Positions 39,106 to 51,645 of a stretch of DNA of 64,000 nt are shown piece after piece. The notes beneath the pieces are model-generated. The model had not been told where the DNA came from, searched no databases, and saw only the letters and a list, made by a program, of their open reading frames with translations. Source of the DNA: Eudromia elegans (Eukaryota; Chordata; Aves; Tinamiformes; Tinamidae); NCBI GenBank assembly GCA_003342815.1, contig PTEX01000413.1, forward strand, positions 124,001-188,000, given 5' to 3'. Position 1 is the first letter of the stretch, and every line of letters starts with the position of its first letter. A program made the position numbers and the translations under genes.

Positions 39106-39140
39106 AAAAAAAAAAAAAGAAAGAGAGAGAGAGAAAGAAC
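39106..39140. repeat. Purine tract, A-run plus (GA)n
   Basis: An A-run leads into about seven GA units on the plus strand. The adjacent C-rich segment (CCCTCCCCACTTCTCGCTCCCCC) reverses the strand bias. This simple sequence produces the low-complexity frames reported nearby. Confidence 0.85.
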
Positions 39141-42100
39141 CCTCCCCACTTCTCGCTCCCCCTGGCAAAAAGAAATCTCTGAAAAGTAGAAAGTAGTGGC
39201 CTGTGAAGTGAATTGAGAGCAAGTGAACAAATGTGAGCACACAGAGTACATATTTGTCGATTAACTGAGCACCTTTGAGAAATCCCGTGGACAAAATAAT
39301 TTCAAGAACAAAATTAAAGAAAATAATATATATATCAGGAGTGGCCACTTTAAGGAGAAAAAAAAAACCAGAAGTTGTGAAACAGAAGACATACATTTTG
39401 CTTTAATAAGAAATTAAATGGCATTTGTAATTGCAGATAATTCTTGTTAACCCAACTTGAGCAAAGGGGAAGAACTGATAATGTAGGAGGAGGAATCTCT
39501 CATAAAATTTCCTGGCAGTCGGAGGATCTTAGACTTTGGTTGGCATCTAACCCAGCTAGTGAAAGTGGCCAGTGAAGCCACTGCTGCTTTCCCACTGGTG
39601 CTTCAGAGGTCTCTGTCTCTGACATATCTCAGAAAAAAAAATAAAAGCTGCTCTCTGTAGAAGGAGGTAAACCTGTCAGTCCTTCACTGGACCAACCTGG
39701 CATTGGCTGCCAGGATAAGAAAGCTGTTATGTACCATTGCTTCGAGGCATATCAAACTGTTCTGATAGAAATAATATCTACATGGTGCAGACATTTAAAA
39801 CAAACAGCAGAAGTTAACAACCAAAGTGGTCTTAGAAGTTCTCTGCAGAGACAATAAACTTTGATTATCCACACACTTTGATAATCTGAGTAACGTGAGA
39901 ATATATAGCTACAGAAAGTATTACTACTGCCATCTTCCACATCTGACTTCAGTCATCTGCCACCACCTTTGTCCATTCTCCTGCTTCCCTAGAGGAAAGT
40001 TGCTTCTCACCAAAATGCCAAGGATATAAGTAGTTATGAAGTCCTGTGCTCTCATGGGAAGGTATAATCCTGAGATGAATCTTCTTCATCTGGCTATGCC
40101 TGCAGTAAAAGTACAGGTTGTGCCAAAATGGTCCAATCCAGCAAGATAAAAATGGAGACATGAAGCCTTTTTTTCACAATGTACATTAGAGGTCAAGTGC
40201 ATAATACTGCAAGCAGGGCAGGCAAAGTGTATGCAAGAAGGACCTGATGTGTTTGAGAAAAAGGGGATAGGTGAGGAAGACAGCTGGATTCTCCCCTGGG
40301 ATGGGCAGGAATAGATATACAGAAAAGCCTGCCAGACTACAACTATTGGAAATTTTCCTGACTCCTTGCTGCTCTCATTCCATCTCTCTAATGTATCTTC
40401 ATTTCAGTTTCACTCCATATTTCTTTCTTCCTCTCCTTGTGCTTTGCCTTTTCAATGCCGTCAGCTCTTCAGCTTTTCTTACCACTGAGCTTATACTATT
40501 CTTAATGTTTCCCCATGTGCCACTAATTTTTATTAGATGTGTGTGTTTTAAGCTTTTACTTAGACCAGTTTCTGATATACCCATTTACATCATTAACTTG
40601 ATGTAATAAACATGCTTAATTGCAATAAAAAGTATTTTAAGGGCTGCCTGGATTTAGGTTAAACACATAAAAGTAAATGGAGCTGCTCACCTGCCTGCTC
40701 TCTCAGTAATGTAATTAGTAATGTGTACAGTTTTGAATCAACATGTTTCCTTTTACTTGCTGCTAAAGCCCTACAGGGAGAGTATTTTGTACTAGCTGTT
40801 GCCAATTGCACCTGAAAGGACATGGAGATAACAAGCAGAAGAACAATGTGTCTGATAATAAGATTCTATATCCATTTTCTCTTTTGGAAATGAAAACATG
40901 TTTTCTTTTTTATTTTATAACATGGCTATTTCATTAAACCCATTTTCAATATGATTCCTACAGCTATACCATTAGTAAATTTTAGTGTATTAGCAGGAAA
41001 AGGAAGCAGAAAATGCAAGGGAAGAGATGGCAAAAAAAATCTTAAATAGGTTTCACAATAGAGAAAACATTCAGTTACATTTATTGTTACAAAACATTTT
41101 AAGAGAGCCCATCCTAATTCTCATGACTTCCTACGAAAAGTAGTATTCAGATCAAGACTAAGCTACCTAAATCAAAACTTCCGCATGCGAGTGTTTATAT
41201 ATAAGGCCAGCTCTAAACTTACATAAAGTTAAAGACATCCAGGCAGTACATTTGGAGGAGTCTGAAGAACATTTCATTTTACTCTAGAATAGATACCTAT
41301 AGTTGGAGAACTATTTCCCTATACAATACCACTTGTATAGACCATAAATATGATTCATTTGCCAGAATTTGCCATAGTTAGCAATTCTAGAAATATAGTA
41401 AGAAAATCTGCCTGACCTCTAGCTGTTAGTGCAGTCAGATGGGGCAAAGGGAGGAGAGCTCTCCATTTAACAATTGCCATCACAGTGCAGATGCTTTGGG
41501 TAACATAGGCCTTTACAAATGTTACAGTTCAAATGATCTATTTGCTTTCAGGCACTTGAAATGAGTCACCAGTTCAATAATGTATGACCGTTATATTATA
41601 GACTGGAATACTTAGATTCTGAGTATCACTGATGAGGTCAGGAGGGCTAGATCTGTAAAATTATGTCCTTTCTGCCCTTGCTGTAACTGCAGACCTGAGT
41701 TCAACTATCCTCTCTTTTAAGTTAAGTGGCCTCCATAATTTAACTGTAACTTCATTAACATGCAGAGATTGTAACTTTAGGTTCATTGTTATACTTTATG
41801 ACATTGTTATTTTCTGAATGTTCTGTTTCTTGGAGTATATACATACTAAATATTTAATTTCTGGAATAAATTTAGCAGAACAGGAGCAGTATGTTCAGAA
41901 ACTTGGTAGATCACCTAGATCTGTAGATGTCGATTTTTTTTTACTGTTTTAGGTTTTTTTTTCCCCCAGAATCTTGTTAATAATGAAATAACAGAAGTGA
42001 TTACATAACAAATGAGAAGACCTCAATCCTTCTTTCTGACAGTTGATTCACTTGATTTTTTTGTTTTGTTTTGTTTGTTTGTTTCACATTTGATAGGGTT

Positions 42101-42302
42101 TTTAAAAAATAGTCAAATCCAGAGAAGTAAAACTACAAATATGGTCAGATCTACATGGCCTTTTTTTTTTTTTTTTTAAAGTGACTAGCAGCCATTTGAG
42201 TATTTCTGTGATTCTAAGATTCACATATTTACATTCATTCCTTTATTACTGTTTTTATCCATATCCCTCTGTTAAGATATTATTTCGCTCTGAATTTGCT
42301 TT

Positions 42303-42328
42303 GTTGTGTTTTTGTTGTTGTTGTTGTT
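42303..42328. repeat. (GTT)n microsatellite
   Basis: A short run of GTT units, interrupted by a T-run, lies just upstream of a plus-strand CR1 insertion. Confidence 0.85.
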
Positions 42329-42547
42329 AATTTGGTAATTTTATATAATTCACCAAATTAAGAATAGAATTAATAATAAGTAAATTAAAATTATTTGGAG
42401 GAGACTGGAAAAAAGCATATTTGATTTCAGATTTATCTTCTTAATACTTAAGCTTTTGACCTGTGCTGAACCAAATTACCCTGTGTGTTTTGTCACTGAA
42501 CAAAGAACAATATGATTAACGTTTGACAAGTTTGACATATGATTAAT

Positions 42548-43210
42548 CTGGATGACAAGTTGACCATGAGGCAGCAGTGTGCCCTTGTGGCTAAGAAGGC
42601 CTGGGGCGCATTAAGAAGAGCGTCTCCAGCAGGTCAAGGGAGGTGATTCTGCCGAGGGCTGTGGCCCTCATCTCTACTAAGCCTTGGTGAGGCCACACCT
42701 CAAGTACTGTGTCCAATTCTGGGCTCCCCAGTACAAGAGGGATGTGGAGCTGTTGAGAGTCCAGCACAGCGCTATGAGAATGATCAAGGGCCTGGAACAT
42801 CTGCCCTGTGAGGAAAGACTGAGAGAGCTGGGCCTGTTTAACCTGAGGAAGAGAAGGTTGAGATGGGGCCTGATCAGTGTATATAAATACCTCAAGGGAA
42901 GGAGTGAGGAGGATGGGCCCAGCCTCTTTTCAGTGATGGCCAGTAATAGTTCTAGAGGAAATGGCCACAAACCAAGGCATCAAAAGCTTCACAAGAAACT
43001 TAAGGAAAAGTTTCTTGACAGTGAGAGCGACAGAGCCTTGGAACAAGTTGCCAAGAGAGGTTGCGAAGTCTCCTGCCCTGGAGATCTTCAAAACCCGCTT
43101 GGAAGCAATCCTGTGCCACATGCTCTAGGCGACCCTGCGTGTACAGGGGGTTTGGACTAGATGACTTCTAGAGGTTCCTTCCAACCCTAAGAATTCTGTG
43201 GTTCTATGAC
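42548..43210 (+). mobile_element. CR1 LINE 3' end with a 158-codon ORF2 remnant
   Basis: It starts within the CR1 ORF2 block [18 protein letters not shown] and, after one frameshift, has a 158-codon frame (42684-43160). That frame carries [59 protein letters not shown] and SLFSVMASNSSRGNGHK. The family end [21 protein letters not shown] appears in a shifted frame. It ends with gactagatgacttctagagg and ATTCTGTG-GTTCTATG. The truncation point lies in GACAAGTTTGACATATG, which resembles the element's own GACAAGTTGACCATG, so microhomology may have set the 5' junction. It lacks the catalytic RT region and is inactive. Confidence 0.93.
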
Positions 43211-43259
43211 TGAAGTGCTAGGGCCTGAACCACAGGCTCTGACTTGGGTCAGAGTTGAC

Positions 43260-43655
43260 TTACAGCTGAATACGGCTCTGCCTTTGCACTGTGCACACAG
43301 AACTTGCCTTTAAATCGCTCATACCACCCAGCACGTAGGCCCATGAAACTGTAACTTTTGTAGGCCCTCCCAGTGTTTTCGACCTTGCAGCAAACTTTCC
43401 CATCCGCAGCCGGGACTCTGGCCAGGCTCCGGTCCCAGATGATAAGGAAAGTAAAACATGCCAGATGTTACTGCTAACAAAGAAAATGAAGACTTTGCTG
43501 ATTTGGTTTTAAAAAGTTGGACCCTCTTACAGCAACTTTGGAGACCTCGCTCATGGGTGGATGCACCGCGTAAGATCTCCAAATTGCCGGGAAGGTTCTC
43601 CAAATCCTCGCTGCAACAGAGGCTCTTCAGTGACTGCGGATCTGTATTACGGTAA
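43260..43655 (+). other. CpG-enriched block of unknown identity
   Basis: Around 13 CpG dinucleotides fall in some 390 bases, against very few in the surrounding kilobases, and GC content is near half. It starts about 50 bases after a CR1 3' end. It contains a 65-codon frame (43458-43655, MPDVTANKENEDFADLVL at its start) with no recognised domain. It ends at ATTACG followed by GTAAAG, an acceptable splice-donor match. It might be a first exon or promoter of a noncoding RNA, a small CpG island, or part of an unrecognised LTR. No TATA box, octamer tail or target duplication was found to decide. Confidence 0.4.
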
Positions 43656-43660
43656 AGTTT

Positions 43661-46054
43661 TTAGGCAATTGGTGATTATCTTAATCACTATTCTCTCTTT
43701 CTCTCATATAGTAATGGTTAAGTGGATTACCTTGCTTATTATGTCTGTTGGTAATACCCAGCATGTAGTAAGCTTATTGTTTTATTACATGTATCATTTA
43801 ATTTCATATTATTTGATATTGATAGTAAACACTACTGCTCTTTCCTCTGGTGCCTGATTCTTTCCATCGCCCCCCTCCCCACCGTCAACTGGCAAAACAA
43901 TGATTCTCTGTATTCTAAAGATTTTCATCATTATTCTCAGAAATACCTCATCAAAGACCCTTGGGACTACAAAAATCATTACAGTTAGAGGAAGTTCTGA
44001 TTCAGAACCAAATACTTCTTTCTTTTACTATTCATACAAGAGATATTACTGTCATTGTCACCAAGAACTCTCCAGTAAATATCATCCAGTAAGTATTGTC
44101 TCCAGTAACTACAGTTCTGAAAAAGGGCTTTAGTCTGTTTCTTATTCCTTTTAGGAATGAGAATTTCGGAATGAAATGATTGTCATTTCCTTGCAGCGGT
44201 AAGATTTTGCTCTTTGGTAATTCTACTGTAATCAAGGTACATCTTTCTGTAAGGAAAGATACCGTCATAAAAAATGATCTACACACTTCAAATACTATCA
44301 AGATGGTTCAATTAGGCTGCTTTTGTTAAAGTCAAAGAAACTAAAGTTTCTGGAGCAATGGTCTTAGTCAAAGACTTTGTAGAAAAAGCTACTTTGTTTC
44401 TGTAAGAAGAACATAAAGGCACTTACGTCCCACATTGCTTATGGCAATATTGCATTTGCATTACTTTCTCATTTATTTGCAATTAAAATCACTCCTTGAA
44501 CATTTACTCTCACCTTCCTCCCCATTCATATTTACTGAGTTTATAGTAAAGTCAAGAGACCATTGCAAACATCAGACACATCTAAAAGTACCTATTTTAT
44601 CTAATGGTAGAAAATCGCTTCCGGGCTGTAAGACTAACAAAAGAGAATTCAAATAAATGTTAAGATAAAGGAATTATCACTCTCACTATTTACAAGTGTT
44701 GAGACATTGTGAATTAATTAATGATACAAATGGAAGACGGTATATTTGTTATATGTTTATTTGTTCACAGATTTATTTGTGTAAGTATCTGACTCCATGA
44801 AAGATTCTTCCAAATCATTCTCCATCAAAATGACTATACAGTTATCTTTTAGCAAATGTGCTTACTTCAGATATAAATTTGTACTGTTTGTGTTTCTGAA
44901 GCCTTTTATTAGAGGACTAACTTTTTGAACTATTTCATGAGAACTTAGTGAAAGTATGTACAACTCACCAAATTTTCATTTTTTTTGAAGCACATTGAGG
45001 ATAATGATAAACAAGGTTTATGTTTAGCTCTGCCTTCAGGATGATAGTCTGTGAAGGTTTTAAACTTTTTATTTTGTAAATCTCATTAAAAATATTCTTT
45101 AGACTTGGATTTTACTTTTTTATCATTTCATGTCATGGTCTTGTGATTTAAGACTGTATATATATATGTGTATATATTTAAAACCAAATATTCTTACTTT
45201 GACTATTTCATCTTTTCTTTAAATTATTTTATTTTCTTCCTAATAACTTAATAATTTCATGTATGTGTAATTTCTCTTCAAGGTGCTTAATCTGCCCTGT
45301 TATAGTGATTTACATCTTCAAAGTACTTCTGGCATTTTGTCTTTTTCTACTGCAAAAAACCCAGCTCTTTTGGACATGTGGTTTTTAAGGATTTTTGTTG
45401 TTGATAGTGAATAGTGAAAAATTGCTACCTTGAAGGTGTTGATAATGGAAATAATGTCAGAGGTTCCCTTAGGCTATTTTCAGGCACTGAACAGTCTTTA
45501 TCGAATGTTCTGTGTAGAGTACTACATTTCTCTTTACTCCAGTTTTCATCACTGTGGTGTAAATAGAGTGAATTCATACTACAAATAAATATAAGATTGA
45601 GAGCAGGGAAAATCAGCTCCAACTGGTTCAAACCATCTCCAACCAGCACAACCTAGTCCCTCAGTTCAGATAGGCAGAGGGTGCACAAGCCTGATGAGGT
45701 TAAGCAGTTTAGTAATTCAAAATTAAGTTTCTCTCTATTGCTCCTTTTTTTTCCCTTATTTTTATTAAAGAAACCAATAAATAAAGTAAATAAAAGCCTC
45801 TCAGTCTTATTTTTACCCCTGGAAATTTTTCTATGGACTATCAAATAGAAAAATTCTTCAGGATACAAAAAGGTTTTCAAGGACTATTTTGATAAGGATT
45901 GGTGTCCCATTAGATTAAGTTGAGCTGGAACCTGATGATTTGTAGACTGAGATGGAACAATAGGTGTTATATAAAATAAAGCTATTTAAGGCTCTGGAAA
46001 AGTAGAACTAGAATTCATTAAGTGGGATGGAAAAGAATAGATTAAGATGAAGAG
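43661..46054. other. AT-rich unique sequence, no gene seen
   Basis: No gene or named repeat is recognised. There are short (TA)n words at about 45160-45178 and the usual short chance frames of up to 89 codons. The C-rich CCCCCCTCCCCACC stretch at about 43870 is the last GC-rich element before AT-rich sequence resumes. Confidence 0.55.
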
Positions 46055-46292
46055 CATAGAATCATAGAATTATTATGGTTGGAAAAGGCCTTTAAGATCT
46101 CTGAGTCCAACTCTAAGCCCCTGAACATCATATCTGTCAAGCCATGTCCCTAAGCACCTCATCTCCATGTTTTTTGAACACTGCCAGGGACAGTGACTCC
46201 ACCACTTCCCTGGGCAGCCTGCTCCAGTGATTGACCACTCTGTCTGTGTAAAAAATTTTCCTAATATCTAACCTGAACCTCCCCTAGCTAAG
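46055..46292 (-). mobile_element. CR1 LINE 3' end, short
   Basis: On the minus strand the element ends in ATTCTATGATTCTATG (plus 46055-46070). Before it come the classic CR1 3' UTR words (TTGGACTCAGAGATCTTAAAGGCC; the plus strand shows ggttggaaaaggcctttaag). The translated region of plus 46170-46240 (gtgactccaccacttccctgggcagcctgctccagtg) encodes the CR1 ORF2 C-terminus in reverse. Only about 240 bases remain. Integration left no visible target duplication, as is usual for CR1. Confidence 0.93.
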
Positions 46293-47800
46293 ATGGTTAC
46301 AGAAATTCACTGAATAGACCAAAGGAGGCAGTTTACATATTGTCTAGACAGCAGAAGGTACTCTGATAATGATAATAATAATTTCTTGATAAAAATATGA
46401 AAATAAAAAGCTGATTGTAATATGGAATCAGAGTTGATAAGTCCTCAACGTGATATATCTACATGCACCTCTTCAAGTCCCTTCTCTAAACACTATAACA
46501 CAGAGCGCAAAACTTCTTATAGCCTTTCCTATACAAAGTTTCCCAGTTCAGTTACCGAAAAATCACAAATACCATTTGAGGCTGAGAATCCTTAAACCAA
46601 GCCTGTACATTTCTTTCTTCTTCCTGCTTTCATCACAAGTGTCAGTACTCACTGTCCTTTCTGCTGGAACAAGAATTAGGCTCCCAAAAACAGGACATCT
46701 GTTTTTTTCTTTCCCTGCCTTTCTTTGCCTCTCATTCTATCAACCACTTTTCAAGTGCAACAAGAGATAACACAGAGAGGAGCAGGAGTTTCTCCAAGAT
46801 CAACAGCAATGTCTGGGAAAAGTGAGTAGAACATATAATTGTTTCTACAATTTTCTATAGAATTTTAGGTGTATTTTAATTATACTAATTATACTAATTA
46901 TTTAATTATACTTTTAAATAGGTTAGGCTCTGAAAAATATTGTCAAAATATGGGAGAAATGGAGAAAAGGAGAAGTCTTTTGGTTGCAAGTATTTTTGTG
47001 TTCTTTTGGAAGCCATGTTGCTGACAAAACAACGGGAAAAAACAATGCCAGGATAATTCTTATAATTATTTACAAGTCATGGCAAAAGTAGTAAGAGAAG
47101 CTATGCATGCACCCACTAATGCCAGCGTAAAATTGTACTTGAATAATACCACTAGAAAACTTTCTACTTGAGTGATTCTGATGGCTATTACTAAGTGATT
47201 TAAAGATGTTCCCTAGTGTTTTTTTCCTTTAAGATACGTAAGATACACTGTGTATTATCTCTTTTGAAAAATCTTAAATAAATATCTTCTAAGTATGAAG
47301 GGGAAATAAATATTTAAATATTTAAAAAAACTTTCAGCTCACATACGTATCATGAAAATGTGATGTGAATGTATTCTGTTTTTTCAAACAAAGATATTAA
47401 TTAAAATCAAAATATATGATTTTGAGCATTCTGTTTTGACAGGACTGGAAAAGTTTACATCTTCTAACTTACTATATCCCTTTTCTTTCTCAACAATAAA
47501 AGACCGAGAAAGCAAATGAATTCATAAATTTGGCCTAATCAAGCAATGTAGTTAGCTATGTAGATTCATGTAAAGGTGCTATCATACCCTGAATCCTTTA
47601 GAACTTTGCTGCTTGGGAAAATGTTTCCTTATGCTTTCCTATTGAGACACGGAGTGCTTTTAATACTATAATTTGTTTAAAGGAAGGAATATATGCATAT
47701 GTTCAGTCTCAGAAGAAACTTTATTCGCAGTTTTCCCTAAGTCATCTATAGAAAGCAAACCAGTCTCTCAGAACTGTACTAAACCAAAAAAGAGTAAACT

Positions 47801-47900
47801 TTGAAGTTTACATCCACAATTCCACAGTTTACTTAAAAATAACATCTTTTTTGAAGTTTACATCCTCAATTCCACCGTTTATTTAAAAATAACATCTTTT
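47801..47900. repeat. Tandem duplication, 2 x 50 bp
   Basis: Units 47801-47850 and 47851-47900 both begin TTGAAGTTTACATCC and end AAAAATAACATCTTTT. They differ at only three positions. Like the 44-bp duplication at 10758, this is a single fresh duplication of unique sequence and not a microsatellite. Confidence 0.95.
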
Positions 47901-48365
47901 ACATAGGATATTACTAATATTTAGATCTCAACTGTGAATGACAAGGGGGAGTTATCTTTACTGGTAAAATTTACTGGTAAAATCAAAATGGTGAAAATAT
48001 AATTAAAACAAATAGACTCTTATTACATCATTAGTTTGTGTGTGTTTGTAAGTGTGTATGTGTAGTCAAAAGGAGAGAAACACTTATACCACCTTCTAGA
48101 GTGTACAGTCTTAGAATACATACAATATAGTCTGCAGAGAAACATCTCCTTTGGGTTTTTTTTTTTTTGCATGTGTATGGATTACATTCACACACATTCA
48201 TATACAGATACATGTATAAATATACATATGTGTGTGTAAATAAACAAGGAAGGGAAAAGCATATGTTTATGTCTTTAATGATTCTCTCAGATTGTCCCAA
48301 CAAAATCCATAAATTTTCCTTCTGTTGTGTATTTCTTTTAATAAATCCTGGCCTTTTTTTTTTTT

Positions 48366-48384
48366 TTGAGAGAGAGAGAGAGAG
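48366..48384. repeat. T-run followed by (GA)n
   Basis: A T-run of about 15 bases leads straight into roughly nine GA units. It is simple sequence. Confidence 0.85.
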
Positions 48385-49657
48385 TGTTTGTCAAGATTCC
48401 AAAAATCTTCTTGGATTTTTTTCAAAGCTAATATTTTCACACTGTTGCCAGGAAGAAAAAAAAAATTACAAGCACAAGCTGCTGTTATGAAAACATCGCT
48501 CTTCTAATTCTGGGCTTGTGTTTAGTGTCCCCTTGGGTGCCATTCTCTCAGCACCATTGGTTTCTCTCCTGTTTTTGCAATTTCTGTTGATTGTGTGTGC
48601 ATGGCCTTTACCATCTGCCTACACTAGGTCGAGGAAATAAGCTTCACTGGTAAATAAATACTTTCTTGACATAAATACCTTCAAACTTTGTGTTAAACAC
48701 AAAACCCAAAACATCCAAGTAAATTACTGTTATCATCACTCTAGCAATACTAGTCATTTTTATCTGTATAATATGTGCATAAAATTCTTAGGAAAAGAGA
48801 ATTAAATAAAGCTGGAGTCATATATCGTTACTATAAATAGTTTTATTACCAATTTGTTGCATCCAAATTACAGAATAGATCAGCAAAACTTGAACAAGGC
48901 TGGGTGAGCAGGGTGTGGGGAAACCAATCTAGGCCATGCTCTTAACTAAGACTTACTGGTTAACTCACATACCCACATACCATTAGCTCAAATATTCTTA
49001 CTGCACACACCCATCCACAAACACACAATTAGTTACGATAGGTATATGTCAATCTTCTACAGTTATTTCAAATATTTTTTCCTATATATGCATAAATTGC
49101 GACCACATATTAATATTCAGTAGAATACCTAGATGCTTTCCAAATATCTGATTAGCTCCCCAAAGTGGAAGGCTCAACATAGCCTAGATTTATCCAGCAG
49201 CAGTAGGAGCAGCACTTCAACATGGATGAGCACCAGTTACTCCTCAGCTTAGTTATATTTACATCTGGCTTTAGCAGTGAACTTCCTGTGTTCTTGAGTG
49301 GAAAATACTCACAGTTTCTGTACTGCTACCTAGGGCTTTCTACCATGAGGAAGAGGATAGAAATAACACCTTTAGGTGGCCCAGATGATTAGTTCTTATG
49401 TTTCTGGTCATCCTGATGCTGCCATATTCTTCACGGGCCCACACCCTGTTTCCATTGTTATCTCTGAAACTGGCCCCAGCAGCCAAGACTGCCTTCATTT
49501 GATGACAAGTAATTGACCTTTGTTGTGGCTTTCACTTTTGTGATGATTCTGGTATCATAATATGAGTGCTTGGCTTCCATGGCTAATACAGAATCATTAA
49601 CAATTTACTACTTCCCTCTGTCTAGAGCCTGAGAAATTATATAGTTATGAAACACTG

Positions 49658-49681
49658 AAAAAAAAAAAGAAAAAAAAAAAG
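49658..49681. repeat. Poly(A) tract with one G interruption
   Basis: Two A-runs of 11-12 bases are separated by a single G. No retrocopy body is recognised upstream. Confidence 0.85.
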
Positions 49682-50469
49682 GTTCCTAATAAGAAAACAA
49701 ATTATCCTACTATTATTTGAAATTATGTTGAACTGTCTAAATTTTATGGGTTTTTTTGTATTATTTTGTATCTAATACTATAGTAATTTTATTCTGATCT
49801 GCTGCTGAACTGCTTTGTAGAAAACAGTCTATGCAGCAATGATATGAGCACATGAGGTTCAGGAAAACAGGAAGAAATGAGAGTTGCTTAGTGGGAGCCT
49901 TCTAAGGTCCAGGGGAAACCTTAGTTTCTAAATCCTATTAAAGAGAATATCCTGCAGGAAACATAACAAAACAAAAAAATCCGCTCATATGTTTCTTTGG
50001 AAATAAAGTGCTAATCCACCTCTGAGCTAGGGCAGTGAAATATTCCCCTGAGTCTAGTATAAGATTTGAGTTTGCAAAATGTTGATTCAGATGACTGGAC
50101 ACAGTACTAAAATTTGATGCAAATACTAGATCTTGCAAACACCTCTATCTTCTATCATTCATAAGACTCCCCTGTCAATTACTGCTATTTTAAATGGGGT
50201 GGATTTTACAAATCTGTCATTAAAGCACTTACAAGCAATCAAATCAACACTATTTTTCATCTGCAAATTGATATGGAGGCAGGAACAACAAATAGAATAT
50301 TTAAGTTATAATACATTTAAGCTATGTTGGTCTGTAGTTTAAGTCAAATAAAAAGTAAAGTGATAAGTAATATATATGTATGTACATTAGTACACACATG
50401 CACACACACACATATGTATGCATAACATCTACCTATGAGAAATCGAAGCCATGATAAATCTAGTGTTTT

Positions 50470-50780
50470 CATCAAAACATCTTGGGAAATAGCTAAGAAG
50501 GGGGACAGCTGCAGAGCATCCAAGCAGAGGTGGGTTGGTAGTAATAACAGGTTCTGTCCAGGACCATCAGACCATCAGGTAACATCAGTCCAAGGTTCAG
50601 ACAGTAAGTCCAGTCAGCAAGTCAGGAGAGCAGGAGATGGGGCTGGAGACAAAATTTGCAACTGGACTGTCTCAAGATGTGGACCAGGCAAGGACTGGGG
50701 ACCCTGGCCCTGAGCCACTGGAACACTGGCACAGAAGGTGCAAGGCAGTCAAGGCACATTGGTTCATTCAGAGCTCTAAT
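50470..50780. other. GC-richer block of unknown identity
   Basis: About 300 bases of markedly higher GC content than the flanks contain repeated words (GACCATCA twice, and CCAGTCAGCAAGTCAGG-type AGTCAG words). Two overlapping plus-strand frames (80-92 codons) have no recognised domain. The texture is that of a decayed LTR or retroviral leader, but I cannot identify it and find no termini. Confidence 0.3.
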
Positions 50781-51560
50781 AAAATTAATAGGGAAAATAA
50801 ATTAGCATTAGGCTTGTTGACAGGAAATTCCTTTGTTAAGAAAATATTTTGTATTAGTGCCTGGTTAAGGTTACAGTAATTAATGGGTTCTTATAAAGAT
50901 ATTCATTCTTTGATCTTACAGTCATTTTATGGCAAGAGTCTGTTAGTTCTCAAAGTGAAACTATTAAAATATACGCAAATGTATTCACAGAAATAATACA
51001 TCAATAAGGATATGAAAATCCCTTCCAACAGGTATAACAGGAACTTTAATCTTATAAGAAGATTTTTGCACACATGCCAATATATGTTTCAGTCCTCTGT
51101 GAGGACATTATACAGAGTCTGTCATTAGCGGAAACATTTTTATTCGCAGATATATAATGCATTCACTCATCAGAAATCTTGGTGTAGTGCTACATTTCCT
51201 ATTTCAAGTAATATATTTCTAGCCTTTTGAAATGACTTTTTTATTTCTTCTTTTATTTTTCTTATTTATTTATTTGTTTAACAGAAATATGAGGATAAAA
51301 TAGTTTTAGCTAAACCTTAATCATCTGGTAATGCTGTTGAAGCGCAACATTTTGGTGTGTCCTTAGGTATTCTTAATCCATACCAAAAATCAGATTATTT
51401 TTTATGGATTTAAATTGCTCTGAATTGGAAAACAGTACAATAAACCGGCATTCATATATTTTAAAAGCATGTCTCATCATTAAAGGAGAGAATCATAGGT
51501 ATTTTCCTCTTGATTTAGCTTAATTTGTGTTATCTAGTAATATTCTCTTTACTATATTTC

Positions 51561-51645
51561 TTATATATGTAAATATATGTATACATATTGTATAATATGT
51601 ATAATATATAACATATATACTATATACATATATTATATATAATAA
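51561..51645. repeat. TA-rich low-complexity tract
   Basis: Some 85 bases are made almost entirely of TATA, TATG, ACATAT and TGTATA words with many short self-complementary segments. No regular period is visible. The neighbouring 99-codon minus-strand frame, rich in Ile and Tyr, is an artefact of this composition. Confidence 0.85.

Larger units (their letters stand above)
33623..42547. other. AT-rich unique sequence, no gene seen
   Basis: I recognise no gene or transposon. Contents include a local GGATC-word cluster at about 35147-35183, a 15-bp direct repeat at 36282-36320, a purine tract at 39106-39135 and a GC-richer segment at 39420-39720. There is a pyrimidine-rich stretch at about 40340-40480, T-runs at about 41935-41965 and 42162-42177, and (GTT)n at 42303-42328. 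The 130-codon minus-strand frame at 39004-39396 is Phe/Leu-rich low complexity. Confidence 0.5.

Noticed and set aside
39004..39396. 130-codon minus-strand frame
   Set aside because: It is Phe/Leu/Ser-rich sequence generated by A-runs and GA repeats read in reverse, with no domain. An overlapping frame in another phase has the same character.
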